NCBI GenBank assembly: GCA_017453985.1
Contig: JAFTDT010000100.1
Span: 1-34,091, forward strand
Length of the DNA stretch: 34,091 bases
Source of the DNA: Clostridia bacterium
GTDB lineage: Bacteria > Bacillota > Clostridia > Oscillospirales > Butyricicoccaceae
Reading direction: 5' to 3'
Below are positions 8,356 to 14,965 of the stretch, piece after piece (the first letter of the stretch is position 1; the number at the start of each line of letters is the position of its first letter). Below the pieces are notes generated by a model. The model worked only from the letters and a program-made list of their open reading frames with translations. It did not search any database and had not been told where the DNA came from. The translations under genes and the position numbers were made by a program.

Positions 8356-8985
8356 ATGGGCTCAAGAGTGATGCATCTTGCCATTTCAAGCATTTTGTAT
8401 GAGAAGCTGCCGAGCCGCGACAAAAACAGGTTTTTGCTCGGGGCGATACTTCCCGATGCGGCGGCCGAGGGAAACAGCCACAGAAAGCTCGTTCTGCCCG
8501 GCGGCGGAAAAAAGACGTATGACCTGACAGGCTTTCGCGGTCAATATATGGAGCTTATGAAAAGCGATCCCCTGTATTTGGGATTTTATCTTCATCTCCT
8601 GCAGGACTTGGTATTCAGGCGGTTCGTTTATGTCACGCATCGCTGGGACCCGCTGCCGGAGGGGAATGTGGAGCGCCTGCATAATGACTATGAGCTGTGC
8701 AACCGGCACATCATACAAAAATATCGCCTTTCTCCCGATATTGAAATACCGAGCCTTATCGAAAGCGAGCAGCTTTTCAGCGATTGCCGCTATGAAATCA
8801 AGGGTTTTCTTGCGGAATTGCGATCTGATTTTGCGAGAGAGGCAAAAGGGGATATCTTTTTCTTCCGAAGGGAGATGGCGGATGAGTATATTTCGCTCTC
8901 CGTCCCGATATGTCTTGCGGAAATGACCGCCGTTCAGACGGGCAGCGGTTTCGCGGATGAAATCGCAATGGCGTGGGAGCGATAA
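8356..8985 (+). CDS. Putative zinc-dependent phospholipase C-like protein
   Basis: 209-aa protein resembling the bacterial zinc-dependent phospholipase C / S1-P1 nuclease-like family (PF00882 type). The family pattern of metal ligands can be followed: His7 in VMHLAIS, Asp34 in LGAILPD, His42, and His80 plus Asp84 in FYLHLLQD. There is no signal peptide or membrane segment, so secretion is not evident. The ribosome site GAGGGAAG before ATG 8356 is modest; an alternative ATG lies five codons in. The preceding gene is 45 bp away, separated by a weak ATGCC/GGCAT hairpin. Substrate and activity are unknown; homologues in Clostridia are mostly annotated only by fold. Confidence 0.6.
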   Translation: MGSRVMHLAISSILYEKLPSRDKNRFLLGAILPDAAAEGNSHRKLVLPGGGKKTYDLTGFRGQYMELMKSDPLYLGFYLHLLQDLVFRRFVYVTHRWDPLPEGNVERLHNDYELCNRHIIQKYRLSPDIEIPSLIESEQLFSDCRYEIKGFLAELRSDFAREAKGDIFFFRREMADEYISLSVPICLAEMTAVQTGSGFADEIAMAWER

Positions 8986-9067
8986 GCCGCTTTCACGGCG
9001 AAAACATTTTTGTCAGACGTAAAAAGCGTTTGGGGCGCATGCGCTCCAAACGCTTTAGATTGTAGAT

Positions 9068-9153
9068 AAACATATATAAGGCGCAAGTTAAGGCGTGGAA
9101 AACCTTAACTAATCGTTTTTTCCGGGAGCATGTATCACGGAAAAAACACCTTG
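9068..9153 (+). repeat. Interspersed hairpin repeat, copy 1
   Basis: Begins with AAACATATAT (9068-9077) and ends with a 43-bp block (9111-9153) identical, apart from one base, to 14923-14965. The block folds as GTTTTTTCCG, a 13-nt loop and CGGAAAAAAC. The middle of the unit (about 33 bp) is diverged between copies, so only the ends are conserved. Confidence 0.8.
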
Positions 9154-9266
9154 ACGCGCAGCGCCCGTGCGACCGCAGGGAGTGCGGGAAGCGGAGCGCA
9201 ATATCTCAAATCGAAGCCCAGCGAAGCGGGTTCGATTTGATGAGTGGAGACTTTGTCGACACTCCC

Positions 9267-9303
9267 AAGCGTTTGGGGCGCATGCGCTCCAAACGTTTTT
9301 TGT
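9267..9303 (+). terminator. Plus-strand terminator hairpin (H6)
   Basis: A near-perfect hairpin centred on GCGCATGCGC with one G-U pair, followed immediately by TTTTTTG. It would end transcripts coming from the 8356-8985 gene or from within the hairpin mosaic. Confidence 0.7.
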
Positions 9304-9314
9304 GCGATGTTTTC

Positions 9315-10568
9315 TTACTCCTCCTGCGGCAGCTTTTCCGCCAGCAGCTTCAGCACCCGCAGCTCGTCGGTATTCATCACGGTGACGCGCAGGTCTTTGT
9401 AGTCAAAGCTGTCGCCCGGCTTCGGTATGCCGCCCAGCATCTCGGCAGCCCAGCCGCCGACGGTGTTGTAGTGTCCGTCAAAATCGTGACTGTCCGTGTC
9501 CAGCCGGTCAAAGAGGTCGTACACGCTGAGGATGCCGCTGACCTCGTATTTGCCCTCGGCGAGCTGCACGATATCGCGCCGAACCTCGTCGGTCTCGTCC
9601 CATATCTCGCCCACCAGCTCCTCCATGATATCCTCCACGGTGACGACGCCCATCGTCCCGCCGAAGTCGTCCACCACCACGGCAAGCCGTATGCCGCGGC
9701 TCTTCAGCTCCGAGAGCAGACGCGGCAGCTTGGTGCTGCGGTGGATAAAGCAGGTCTCGGTGACGGCGTCGCGCAGCGGCAGCTCCGGAGAGTCCGTCAG
9801 CCTGCGGAAAAAGTCGTCCAGATATACCACGCCGATGATATTGTCAAGGCTTTCCTGATATACCGGCAGACGGGAGTGGTTGGAGCGGTAGATGATATCC
9901 ATTATTTCGCCGCGCTCGGCGTCGATATCTATCGCCTGCAGGTCAACGCGCGGCGTCAGTATCTCCTGCGCGGATATGTCGAAAAACTCTATCGCGGACT
10001 GCAGCAGCTCGCCCTTTTCCTCCTTGATCACGCCCTCGTCGGTGACGGTCTCTATCATGGTCATCAGCTCGTCCTCCGTAAGAAACGGGCTGGCTGCCTC
10101 GCCGTCGCTCCAAAGTCCGGAAATGAGCTTCAGCAGCTTCATAACCACAAAAACGACGGGGCGGGTGACGGTCATCAGCGCGCGCAGCGGTACGGATACC
10201 GCAGAGGCAAAGCTGTCTGCACGCTCCTGCGCCACGATCTTCGGCACGATTTCACCGAATATCAGTATCACCACGGTCATCACCAGCGTCGCCAGCGCCG
10301 CGCCGGAGGCGCCGGTCAGGTCGACCGCGATAACGGTGGCGATGGAGGAGGAGGCGATGTTGACCAGATTGTTGCCGATGAGTATCGAGCAGAGCGCACG
10401 CTCGTAATTCTGATAGATGTACAGCGCGGTACGCTCCCGCACGCCGCCGTTTTCGGCGGCATTTTTCAGCCGCAGACGGTTGGCGGCGGCATAGGCTATC
10501 TCCGACGATGAAAAGAAAGCGGAGAGGAAAATAAGCAGCACTATCGCCGCGTAAGGCAGCATGTTCAT
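9315..10568 (-). CDS. CNNM/CorC-type hemolysin-family membrane protein (DUF21-CBS-CorC_HlyC)
   Basis: 417-aa protein of the CNNM/YrkA/TlyC-type family, implicated in magnesium or other cation transport. Domains in order: DUF21 membrane domain with hydrophobic segments at about 4-25, 60-80 and 90-115 and the signatures SSSEIA and IGNNLVNI; a tandem CBS pair (about 185-320: HSRLPVY, VVDDFGGTMGVVTVEDI); and the C-terminal CorC_HlyC domain (about 335-412, ending near VTVMNTDELRVLKL). Its ATG overlaps the TGA of the upstream paralogue (10565-10568, ATGA), indicating translational coupling. Length matches the family. Transport substrate is not determinable here. Confidence 0.92.
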   Translation of the reverse strand: MNMLPYAAIVLLIFLSAFFSSSEIAYAAANRLRLKNAAENGGVRERTALYIYQNYERALCSILIGNNLVNIASSSIATVIAVDLTGASGAALATLVMTVVILIFGEIVPKIVAQERADSFASAVSVPLRALMTVTRPVVFVVMKLLKLISGLWSDGEAASPFLTEDELMTMIETVTDEGVIKEEKGELLQSAIEFFDISAQEILTPRVDLQAIDIDAERGEIMDIIYRSNHSRLPVYQESLDNIIGVVYLDDFFRRLTDSPELPLRDAVTETCFIHRSTKLPRLLSELKSRGIRLAVVVDDFGGTMGVVTVEDIMEELVGEIWDETDEVRRDIVQLAEGKYEVSGILSVYDLFDRLDTDSHDFDGHYNTVGGWAAEMLGGIPKPGDSFDYKDLRVTVMNTDELRVLKLLAEKLPQEE

Positions 10569-11569
10569 ATTGCAGCACCTGCCTTGTTCCCGTCTGAAAG
10601 CGGCTCCGCCTCAAGCAGCGAGCCTGAGAGCTTGTCCAATATGTCCTCCGTGGTAATCAGTCCCAGCGTCTTTCCGGCGTTGTCCGTGACGATGGAGAGG
10701 TGCCGCTTTTTGCCGCTCATATCGCGGAGAATGACGTCGATGGGGTCGTCTCCGTGTACGAAATGAGGCGGATACATCGCGGCGGCGATGCTGCATACGC
10801 CGTTGACATAGTTCTTGGTAAAGCGGCGCACGCTCAGTATTCCCACGATATTGTCGGGGCTGCCGCGATATACGGGGAAGCGGGAATAGCTGCGGCTCTT
10901 GACGACGCGCAGCGCCTCATGCGGCGGCAGATTGATATCCAGCGCAGCTATCCTGTCCCGCGGGGTCATGATATCCAGCACGGAAAAATTGTCAAAGGCT
11001 ATCGCCGAGCGGATAAGCTTTTCCTTGCTCTTCGTCATCGGCAGAGTTTCCATTATCTCGTACAGCTCCTCCTCGGTCACGCTGGGAGCGCGCTGGGCGC
11101 GGAAAAGCGAGGAGACCGCCCTGCTTATCATGGAAAAAAAGGCGGCGAGCGGCGACAGCAGCCGCATGAGCAGCCGCAGCGAGCCGGCGACGACGAGCGC
11201 GAAGGAATCTGCGCGGCTGCGAGCAAAGCTCTTGGGTATCATCTCGCTGGCAAAGAAAACTATCAGCGTCACCACCACGGTAGAGAGCGTGACCGCATTT
11301 CTGCCCCAGAGCCGGGTGGCGAAAAGCGTGGTCAGCGAGGCGCAGGCTATGTGCATGATGTTGTTGCCGATGAGCACCGTGGTGAGCGCGCGGTCAAAAT
11401 TATCAAGGATATACAGCGCCTTCCGCGCCCGCATGTCTCCGGCGGACGCCTTGTTTTTGATGCGTATCCTGTTGGCGGAGGCGAAGGCGGTCTCCGCGCC
11501 GGCGAAATAGCTTCCGCCGAGGATGCAGAAGATGATTGCGATTACCTGCCACGTACTGTGACTGTCCAT
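10565..11569 (-). CDS. DUF21/CBS-domain membrane protein lacking a CorC_HlyC domain
   Basis: 334-aa paralogue of the downstream gene. A DUF21 membrane domain (GAETAFASANRIRIK, IGNNIMHIA, FFASEMIPKSFA) is followed by a CBS pair (SRFPVYRGS, VTDNAGKTLGLITTEDILD). It stops right after the CBS domains, so the roughly 80-residue CorC_HlyC domain of its neighbour is missing. The two genes overlap by four bases and share one promoter, suggesting a hetero-oligomer with one regulatory and one complete subunit (inference). AAGGAG lies 14 bases before ATG 11569, longer than usual, but no better in-frame start is present. Confidence 0.9.
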   Translation of the reverse strand: MDSHSTWQVIAIIFCILGGSYFAGAETAFASANRIRIKNKASAGDMRARKALYILDNFDRALTTVLIGNNIMHIACASLTTLFATRLWGRNAVTLSTVVVTLIVFFASEMIPKSFARSRADSFALVVAGSLRLLMRLLSPLAAFFSMISRAVSSLFRAQRAPSVTEEELYEIMETLPMTKSKEKLIRSAIAFDNFSVLDIMTPRDRIAALDINLPPHEALRVVKSRSYSRFPVYRGSPDNIVGILSVRRFTKNYVNGVCSIAAAMYPPHFVHGDDPIDVILRDMSGKKRHLSIVTDNAGKTLGLITTEDILDKLSGSLLEAEPLSDGNKAGAAI

Positions 11570-11636
11570 ATAAGACGACCAAACTCCTTTTTTAAAACCG
11601 CGCGGAGAGACGTCCCGCGCAAAATATTCAGCTTAT

Positions 11637-11665
11637 ATTATACGTACTGCGCGAATAAAAGTCAA
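11637..11665 (-). promoter_or_regulatory. Promoter of the DUF21/CBS operon
   Basis: Minus strand: TTGACT (11665-11660), a 17-nt spacer, TATAAT (11642-11637). It sits just upstream of the 11569 start and serves both overlapping genes. Confidence 0.85.
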
Positions 11666-11686
11666 ATATAATATGCGCTGTAAAAT

Positions 11687-11715
11687 GCGCCGCCGGAGAA
11701 AGCCTCCGGCGGCGC
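11687..11715 (-). terminator. Terminator of the S10 peptidase gene
   Basis: A 12-bp perfect GC-rich stem (11687-11698 with 11704-11715), 5-nt loop, followed on minus by ATTTTA. The T-tract is short. It separates the peptidase gene from the DUF21/CBS promoter. Confidence 0.7.
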
Positions 11716-11727
11716 GGATAAGACCGA

Positions 11728-13143
11728 TTATTTTTTCAGCGCCTTGGCGATAAACTCGCGGATATCCTTATCCATGGCGATGCAGCTGTCCTCACCGAGA
11801 TAAGGCATGTGACCGGAGGGATATTCCTTGCGGGTGACGCGCTCCAGAGGCATGCCCGACTGGGCGATAAAGTGCCGCACGCCGCCCGGCGTGGTGCAGA
11901 GGTCGTAATATCCCGTACCCCAGAACACGTGCAGATCCTTGTTGCGGCGCATGGCGGCGGTCAGATTGTCGCTCGGCGTGCGCGTGACATCCCAGTTCCA
12001 GGTGGCGTTGATGCCGAAGTTGATGGGGATATAGGCGCGGTCGAAGGTGATGCCCAGCGAGGACTTGAAATAGTCGTTGAACACGCCGACGTAGGAGGAG
12101 GTATACTGCCCCATGGCTCCGTCATCCGGCACCACGTCAAACTGACCGATGCGGTTGTTTTCCGGCAGGGTATAGCGGCTGTCGTAAAGTCCGACGACCT
12201 GCCCCGGCACAACCTCGGAGAGAAAATCGTTCATCGCTATTCGCAGATGATGCTCGCGGATATATTTTTCGCTCACGCCGGTGTAATATGTCAGCTTCTT
12301 TACCACGGCGTCATATTCCTTCTTCGGCAGACAGTCGCAGAGGAAAAGCGCCCGCAGATATTCGCCGGAGGCAAAGTCCCACGCCTCCTCGGCAAACTCC
12401 TCCAGCGAGGGCTTGCCCTTGGGGTGATGATAATGGTTGGTCGCCGCCATACAGAGGAAGTCGGTCACAGACCGCTCTGAAAACTGCGGATTATAGCTCG
12501 GCATGACGTTGAGGATGGGACCGAGCATGAGTATGCCGTTGACGGGGATGGACTTGAGCGCGCCGCCGCTGCTGACCATCGCACCGGCAAGCATGCCGTT
12601 GCGGACGGTGCCATAGCTCTCGCCGCAGAGAAAGCGTGGAGAGTTCCAGCGTCCGTACTTGCTCAGCCAATGCTCGATAAAGAGGGTAAAGGCAAGCGCG
12701 TCAGCCTCCGTGCTGTAAAACTCCTTTGCCGCCTCGGCGTCGATAACGTCGCTGTATCCGGTGGCTACGGGGTCTATTATCACCACGTCGGCAATATCGA
12801 GGAAGCAGTGCGGGTTCGGCTCGACCTCAAAGGGAGGCGTAACCGGCGGATGCACGGGGTCGTCGTACTTGATGCGGTCTACGCCGAAAAAGCCCACATG
12901 CACCCAGATGGAGGAGGAGCCGGGACCGCCGTTGAAGGCGAAGATGACGGGGCGGCTCACGGCGTCCTTCACATCGGTGCGGAAATAGGCATCGGAGAAG
13001 AACGACGCCGCCTGCACACCGGCGCTGTTGTCAAAATAAGTGTCCTCGGAGACGACCTTGTAGGATATCTTTTTACCGCGCAGCGAGGCAGTGCCCTCCT
13101 TGACAAAACAGGCGGCGCGGCTCTGGTCCAGTGAAACTCTCAT
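11728..13143 (-). CDS. Peptidase S10 (serine carboxypeptidase) family protein
   Basis: 471-aa alpha/beta-hydrolase of the serine carboxypeptidase family, which removes C-terminal residues from peptides. The oxyanion motif NGGPGSSS is at 71-78, the nucleophile Ser176 is in GESYG (174-178), the acid Asp414 in GTGYYDLCTTPGG, and His445 in YPSGHMPY, so the triad is complete. There is no signal peptide: the N-terminus starts directly with MRVSLDQSRAACF, unlike the secreted or vacuolar eukaryotic enzymes, so a cytosolic location is likely. AAAGGAGG lies about eight bases before ATG 13143. Monocistronic, with a consensus promoter and its own terminator. Confidence 0.92.
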   Translation of the reverse strand: MRVSLDQSRAACFVKEGTASLRGKKISYKVVSEDTYFDNSAGVQAASFFSDAYFRTDVKDAVSRPVIFAFNGGPGSSSIWVHVGFFGVDRIKYDDPVHPPVTPPFEVEPNPHCFLDIADVVIIDPVATGYSDVIDAEAAKEFYSTEADALAFTLFIEHWLSKYGRWNSPRFLCGESYGTVRNGMLAGAMVSSGGALKSIPVNGILMLGPILNVMPSYNPQFSERSVTDFLCMAATNHYHHPKGKPSLEEFAEEAWDFASGEYLRALFLCDCLPKKEYDAVVKKLTYYTGVSEKYIREHHLRIAMNDFLSEVVPGQVVGLYDSRYTLPENNRIGQFDVVPDDGAMGQYTSSYVGVFNDYFKSSLGITFDRAYIPINFGINATWNWDVTRTPSDNLTAAMRRNKDLHVFWGTGYYDLCTTPGGVRHFIAQSGMPLERVTRKEYPSGHMPYLGEDSCIAMDKDIREFIAKALKK

Positions 13144-13174
13144 GATAAGCCTCCTTTGAAAAGTATTATCTTGG

Positions 13175-13222
13175 ATTGCATTATATTATCATAATTATAT
13201 CCAAGCATAAACATAATGTCAA
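13175..13222 (-). promoter_or_regulatory. Consensus promoter of the S10 peptidase gene with adjacent dyad
   Basis: Minus strand: TTGACA (13222-13217), 17-nt spacer, TATAAT (13199-13194), both boxes perfect. TTGGAT and ATCCAA half-sites flank the -10 and start region, a possible operator of unknown partner. Confidence 0.85.
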
Positions 13223-13297
13223 TTAACATAAATGTCAAAAAGCGCGCGCCGTTTTTATATGTTCAGCACAAAAGCATATGTGCAGAGAGCGGCATGG

Positions 13298-14452
13298 TTA
13301 TATCTCCAGCGCCGCCAGCCGGTCGAGCAGCAGCCGTGTGAATTCAGGCTCGTCCTGCCGTAACGAGCACCACAGCCGCCACACCGTGTTGCCGCGCCGT
13401 GCAAAATATCTTCCTTCGCCGCCCCATACCTCGTCCAGTCCGTCGTGATGCATTTTGCTAAGCTCGCCGCGGATGTAAAAATGGATATACGGCTCTGCGG
13501 CCACGAGTATACGCAGCAGGCGCTCCGCATCGCGCGGACTGCGAAGGATATAGACCTCGTTATCCAAATAAGAAGAGCTTCCCAGGCATTCCGAGGTTTT
13601 GATATAATCCGCCAGCAAAGAGCGGGAGCGGGTTTCGCGGCTGGTGAGATTTTTGAAGCTGCGGCGCTCTCCATCGAAGCCGAGGTCGGAAAGCAGCAGA
13701 TAAGGTCCGTCTGCGCTTTCCGGCAGGTCATAAGAGCGGGTGGCAGCAAATTGAAGCAGAGATAGCAGGAGCAGCACCGCGCATACGGTGATGAGCGAGA
13801 GGCGCAGCGCGCGCATGACGCGGTATCTTTTGCGCGGAGAGCGGTCGATGGGCTTGCCGCGCCGCAGACGGCGCATGAGCAGGAGCGTGCGTGCATAGCC
13901 GTATATGAAGAAGAAAATGCCGGCGAAAACTGATATGCAGATAAACAGCGTCAGAGCTGTATTAACATACAAGGACTGGGCGATATCAAACAGTATGTGC
14001 CTTAACAACTGCGACCAATCGTTGTTGTAGGTGATGCTGTCAAGGGCTAAGCGCAGCAGAAGAAAAAACAGCGCAACAAACATGGCTATGCGGTAATTCT
14101 TCCGCAGTCCGCGCAGAGTCGCCGCCTGCTGACGGGGGTCAGAGTAGAACTCCGGCGCGCCGCTGCCCTCCGGAGAGGAAAAAATATGCACCAGCCCGCA
14201 TGAGGTGACATGGCTCCAGCCAGCCTCCTCATAGAGAGCGATCTGCTCTTCGGGCAGGGCGGCGTCGTCAAAAAGCCCCGGACGGCTCAGCTCCACGCGG
14301 TAATTCAGCGTCTGCGGCTCATCTCGGCGCAGCTTGCTGAAATGACTGCCTCGCCGCGTGAGCAGCCAGCCCTTTGCCGCCATTTCTTCGTATAGCCGCT
14401 CGGACTCGCCTATGGCATAGTCCGGGGGATTAAGCATGTATTTGTATTTCAT
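13298..14452 (-). CDS. DUF2812 domain-containing membrane protein
   Basis: 384-aa protein. The N-terminal ~110 residues match the DUF2812 pattern (MLNPPDYAIGESERLYEEMAAKGWLL, EEAGWSHVTSCGLVHIF). Three hydrophobic segments follow (about 120-142, 155-190, 213-233), then a ~145-residue soluble C-terminal region. DUF2812 proteins in Firmicutes are regularly encoded directly after a PadR regulator, as here, where the start overlaps the padR stop by four bases. The function of the family is not established; a membrane-stress or drug-responsive role has been supposed from the PadR link. No start ambiguity: the coupled ATG at 14452 begins MKYKYMLN. Confidence 0.85.
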   Translation of the reverse strand: MKYKYMLNPPDYAIGESERLYEEMAAKGWLLTRRGSHFSKLRRDEPQTLNYRVELSRPGLFDDAALPEEQIALYEEAGWSHVTSCGLVHIFSSPEGSGAPEFYSDPRQQAATLRGLRKNYRIAMFVALFFLLLRLALDSITYNNDWSQLLRHILFDIAQSLYVNTALTLFICISVFAGIFFFIYGYARTLLLMRRLRRGKPIDRSPRKRYRVMRALRLSLITVCAVLLLLSLLQFAATRSYDLPESADGPYLLLSDLGFDGERRSFKNLTSRETRSRSLLADYIKTSECLGSSSYLDNEVYILRSPRDAERLLRILVAAEPYIHFYIRGELSKMHHDGLDEVWGGEGRYFARRGNTVWRLWCSLRQDEPEFTRLLLDRLAALEI

Positions 14453-14754
14453 AGGGTCTCCAGCATCCTTCCGTCATGCGCCATCAGCCTGATGCGCTCA
14501 TATTCGCGCAGCAGCGCCTGCTTGCCTGCGTCGGTTATGATATAGGTCTTGCGCCTTTCGTCCTCGAAATCGAGGCGTATCAGCCTGCTGCGCCGCATGC
14601 GGGTCAGCACACCGTACAGCGTGCCGGGCCCCATGTCCATGCGACCGCCGGAAAGCTCGCGTATGCGCTGCATCAGTCCATATCCGTGTATCGGCTGCAT
14701 CAGAGCAAGCAGAACGTAGTATTCAGCTTCTGTCATCGGCTGCGCTCCCGTCAT
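14449..14754 (-). CDS. PadR-family transcriptional regulator
   Basis: 101-aa winged-helix protein with the PadR hallmarks: AEYYVLLALMQPIHGYGLMQRI, then MGPGTLYGVLTRM (recognition helix and wing) and RRKTYIITDAGKQAL. PadR proteins are dimeric repressors released by small phenolic or drug-like ligands. The start, ATG 14754, has GGAGGTGA about six bases upstream. The C-terminal dimerisation helix is short but present. Co-transcribed with the DUF2812 gene (ATGA overlap), and its own promoter carries a long dyad just after the -10 box, so autorepression is expected. Confidence 0.93.
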   Translation of the reverse strand: MTGAQPMTEAEYYVLLALMQPIHGYGLMQRIRELSGGRMDMGPGTLYGVLTRMRRSRLIRLDFEDERRKTYIITDAGKQALLREYERIRLMAHDGRMLETL

Positions 14755-14775
14755 GCTGTCACCTCCGGGAAATTA

Positions 14776-14833
14776 TTATGCGATACGATATATCGAGTGA
14801 CATAATAGTAGCATAAATGCTTGTATATGTCAA
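14776..14833 (-). promoter_or_regulatory. padR promoter and 30-bp dyad operator
   Basis: Minus strand: TTGACA (14833-14828), 17-nt spacer, TACTAT (14810-14805). Directly downstream lies a 30-bp dyad (14776-14805) with outer arms TTATG/CATAA and a perfect central CGATATATCG (14786-14795), placed over the transcription start as expected for a repressor. The proposed ligand-free binder is the PadR protein itself. Confidence 0.75.
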
Positions 14834-14865
14834 GAAAAGCGCCCTGCGAACATTTCGCAGGGCGC
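14834..14865 (-). terminator. Terminator of the flavin/iron-sulfur operon
   Basis: A 12-bp perfect stem (14839-14850 with 14854-14865) with a 3-nt loop, followed on minus by TTTTCTT. The T-tract runs directly into the padR -35 box. Confidence 0.85.
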
Positions 14866-14878
14866 ATAGAATACAGAC

Positions 14879-14965
14879 AAACATATATCGGCATGCAAAT
14901 TAGGGTATACAAAAGATTGACCAATCGTTTTTTCCGGGAGCATGCATCACGGAAAAAACACCTTG
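14879..14965 (+). repeat. Interspersed hairpin repeat, copy 2
   Basis: Begins with AAACATATAT and ends in the 43-bp block 14923-14965, identical to 9111-9153 except for T to C in the loop. It forms the same GTTTTTTCCG/CGGAAAAAAC hairpin. It sits in the 3' untranslated region of the flavin operon, between the TAG stop at 14966 and the terminator. Confidence 0.8.

Larger units (their letters stand above)
8986..9314. repeat. Non-coding hairpin mosaic with flanking 29-bp direct repeats
   Basis: 329 bp without a credible gene. Consecutive inverted repeats are visible: H1 9023-9056, H2 9086-9110 (AGTTAAGG/CCTTAACT), H3 9115-9147 (GTTTTTTCCG/CGGAAAAAAC), H4 about 9155-9200 (imperfect, GC-rich), H5 9206-9240 (TCAAATCGAA/TTCGATTTGA) and H6 9269-9303. 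H1 and H6 contain the same 29-bp sequence (9024-9052 and 9267-9295), each almost fully self-complementary around GCGCATGCGC. H1 is followed by T5 on minus and H6 by T6 on plus, so terminators face outward at both ends. Confidence 0.75.

Noticed and set aside
9068..9153. Insertion sequence remnant with transposase fragment
   Set aside because: The repeats encode no transposase-like peptide and no target-site duplication is evident; a small hairpin repeat fits better.
13255..13896. Cys/Ser-rich frame overlapping the DUF2812 gene
   Set aside because: Same strand, different frame, fully contained in or trailing the DUF2812 gene, without a ribosome site or recognisable domain.
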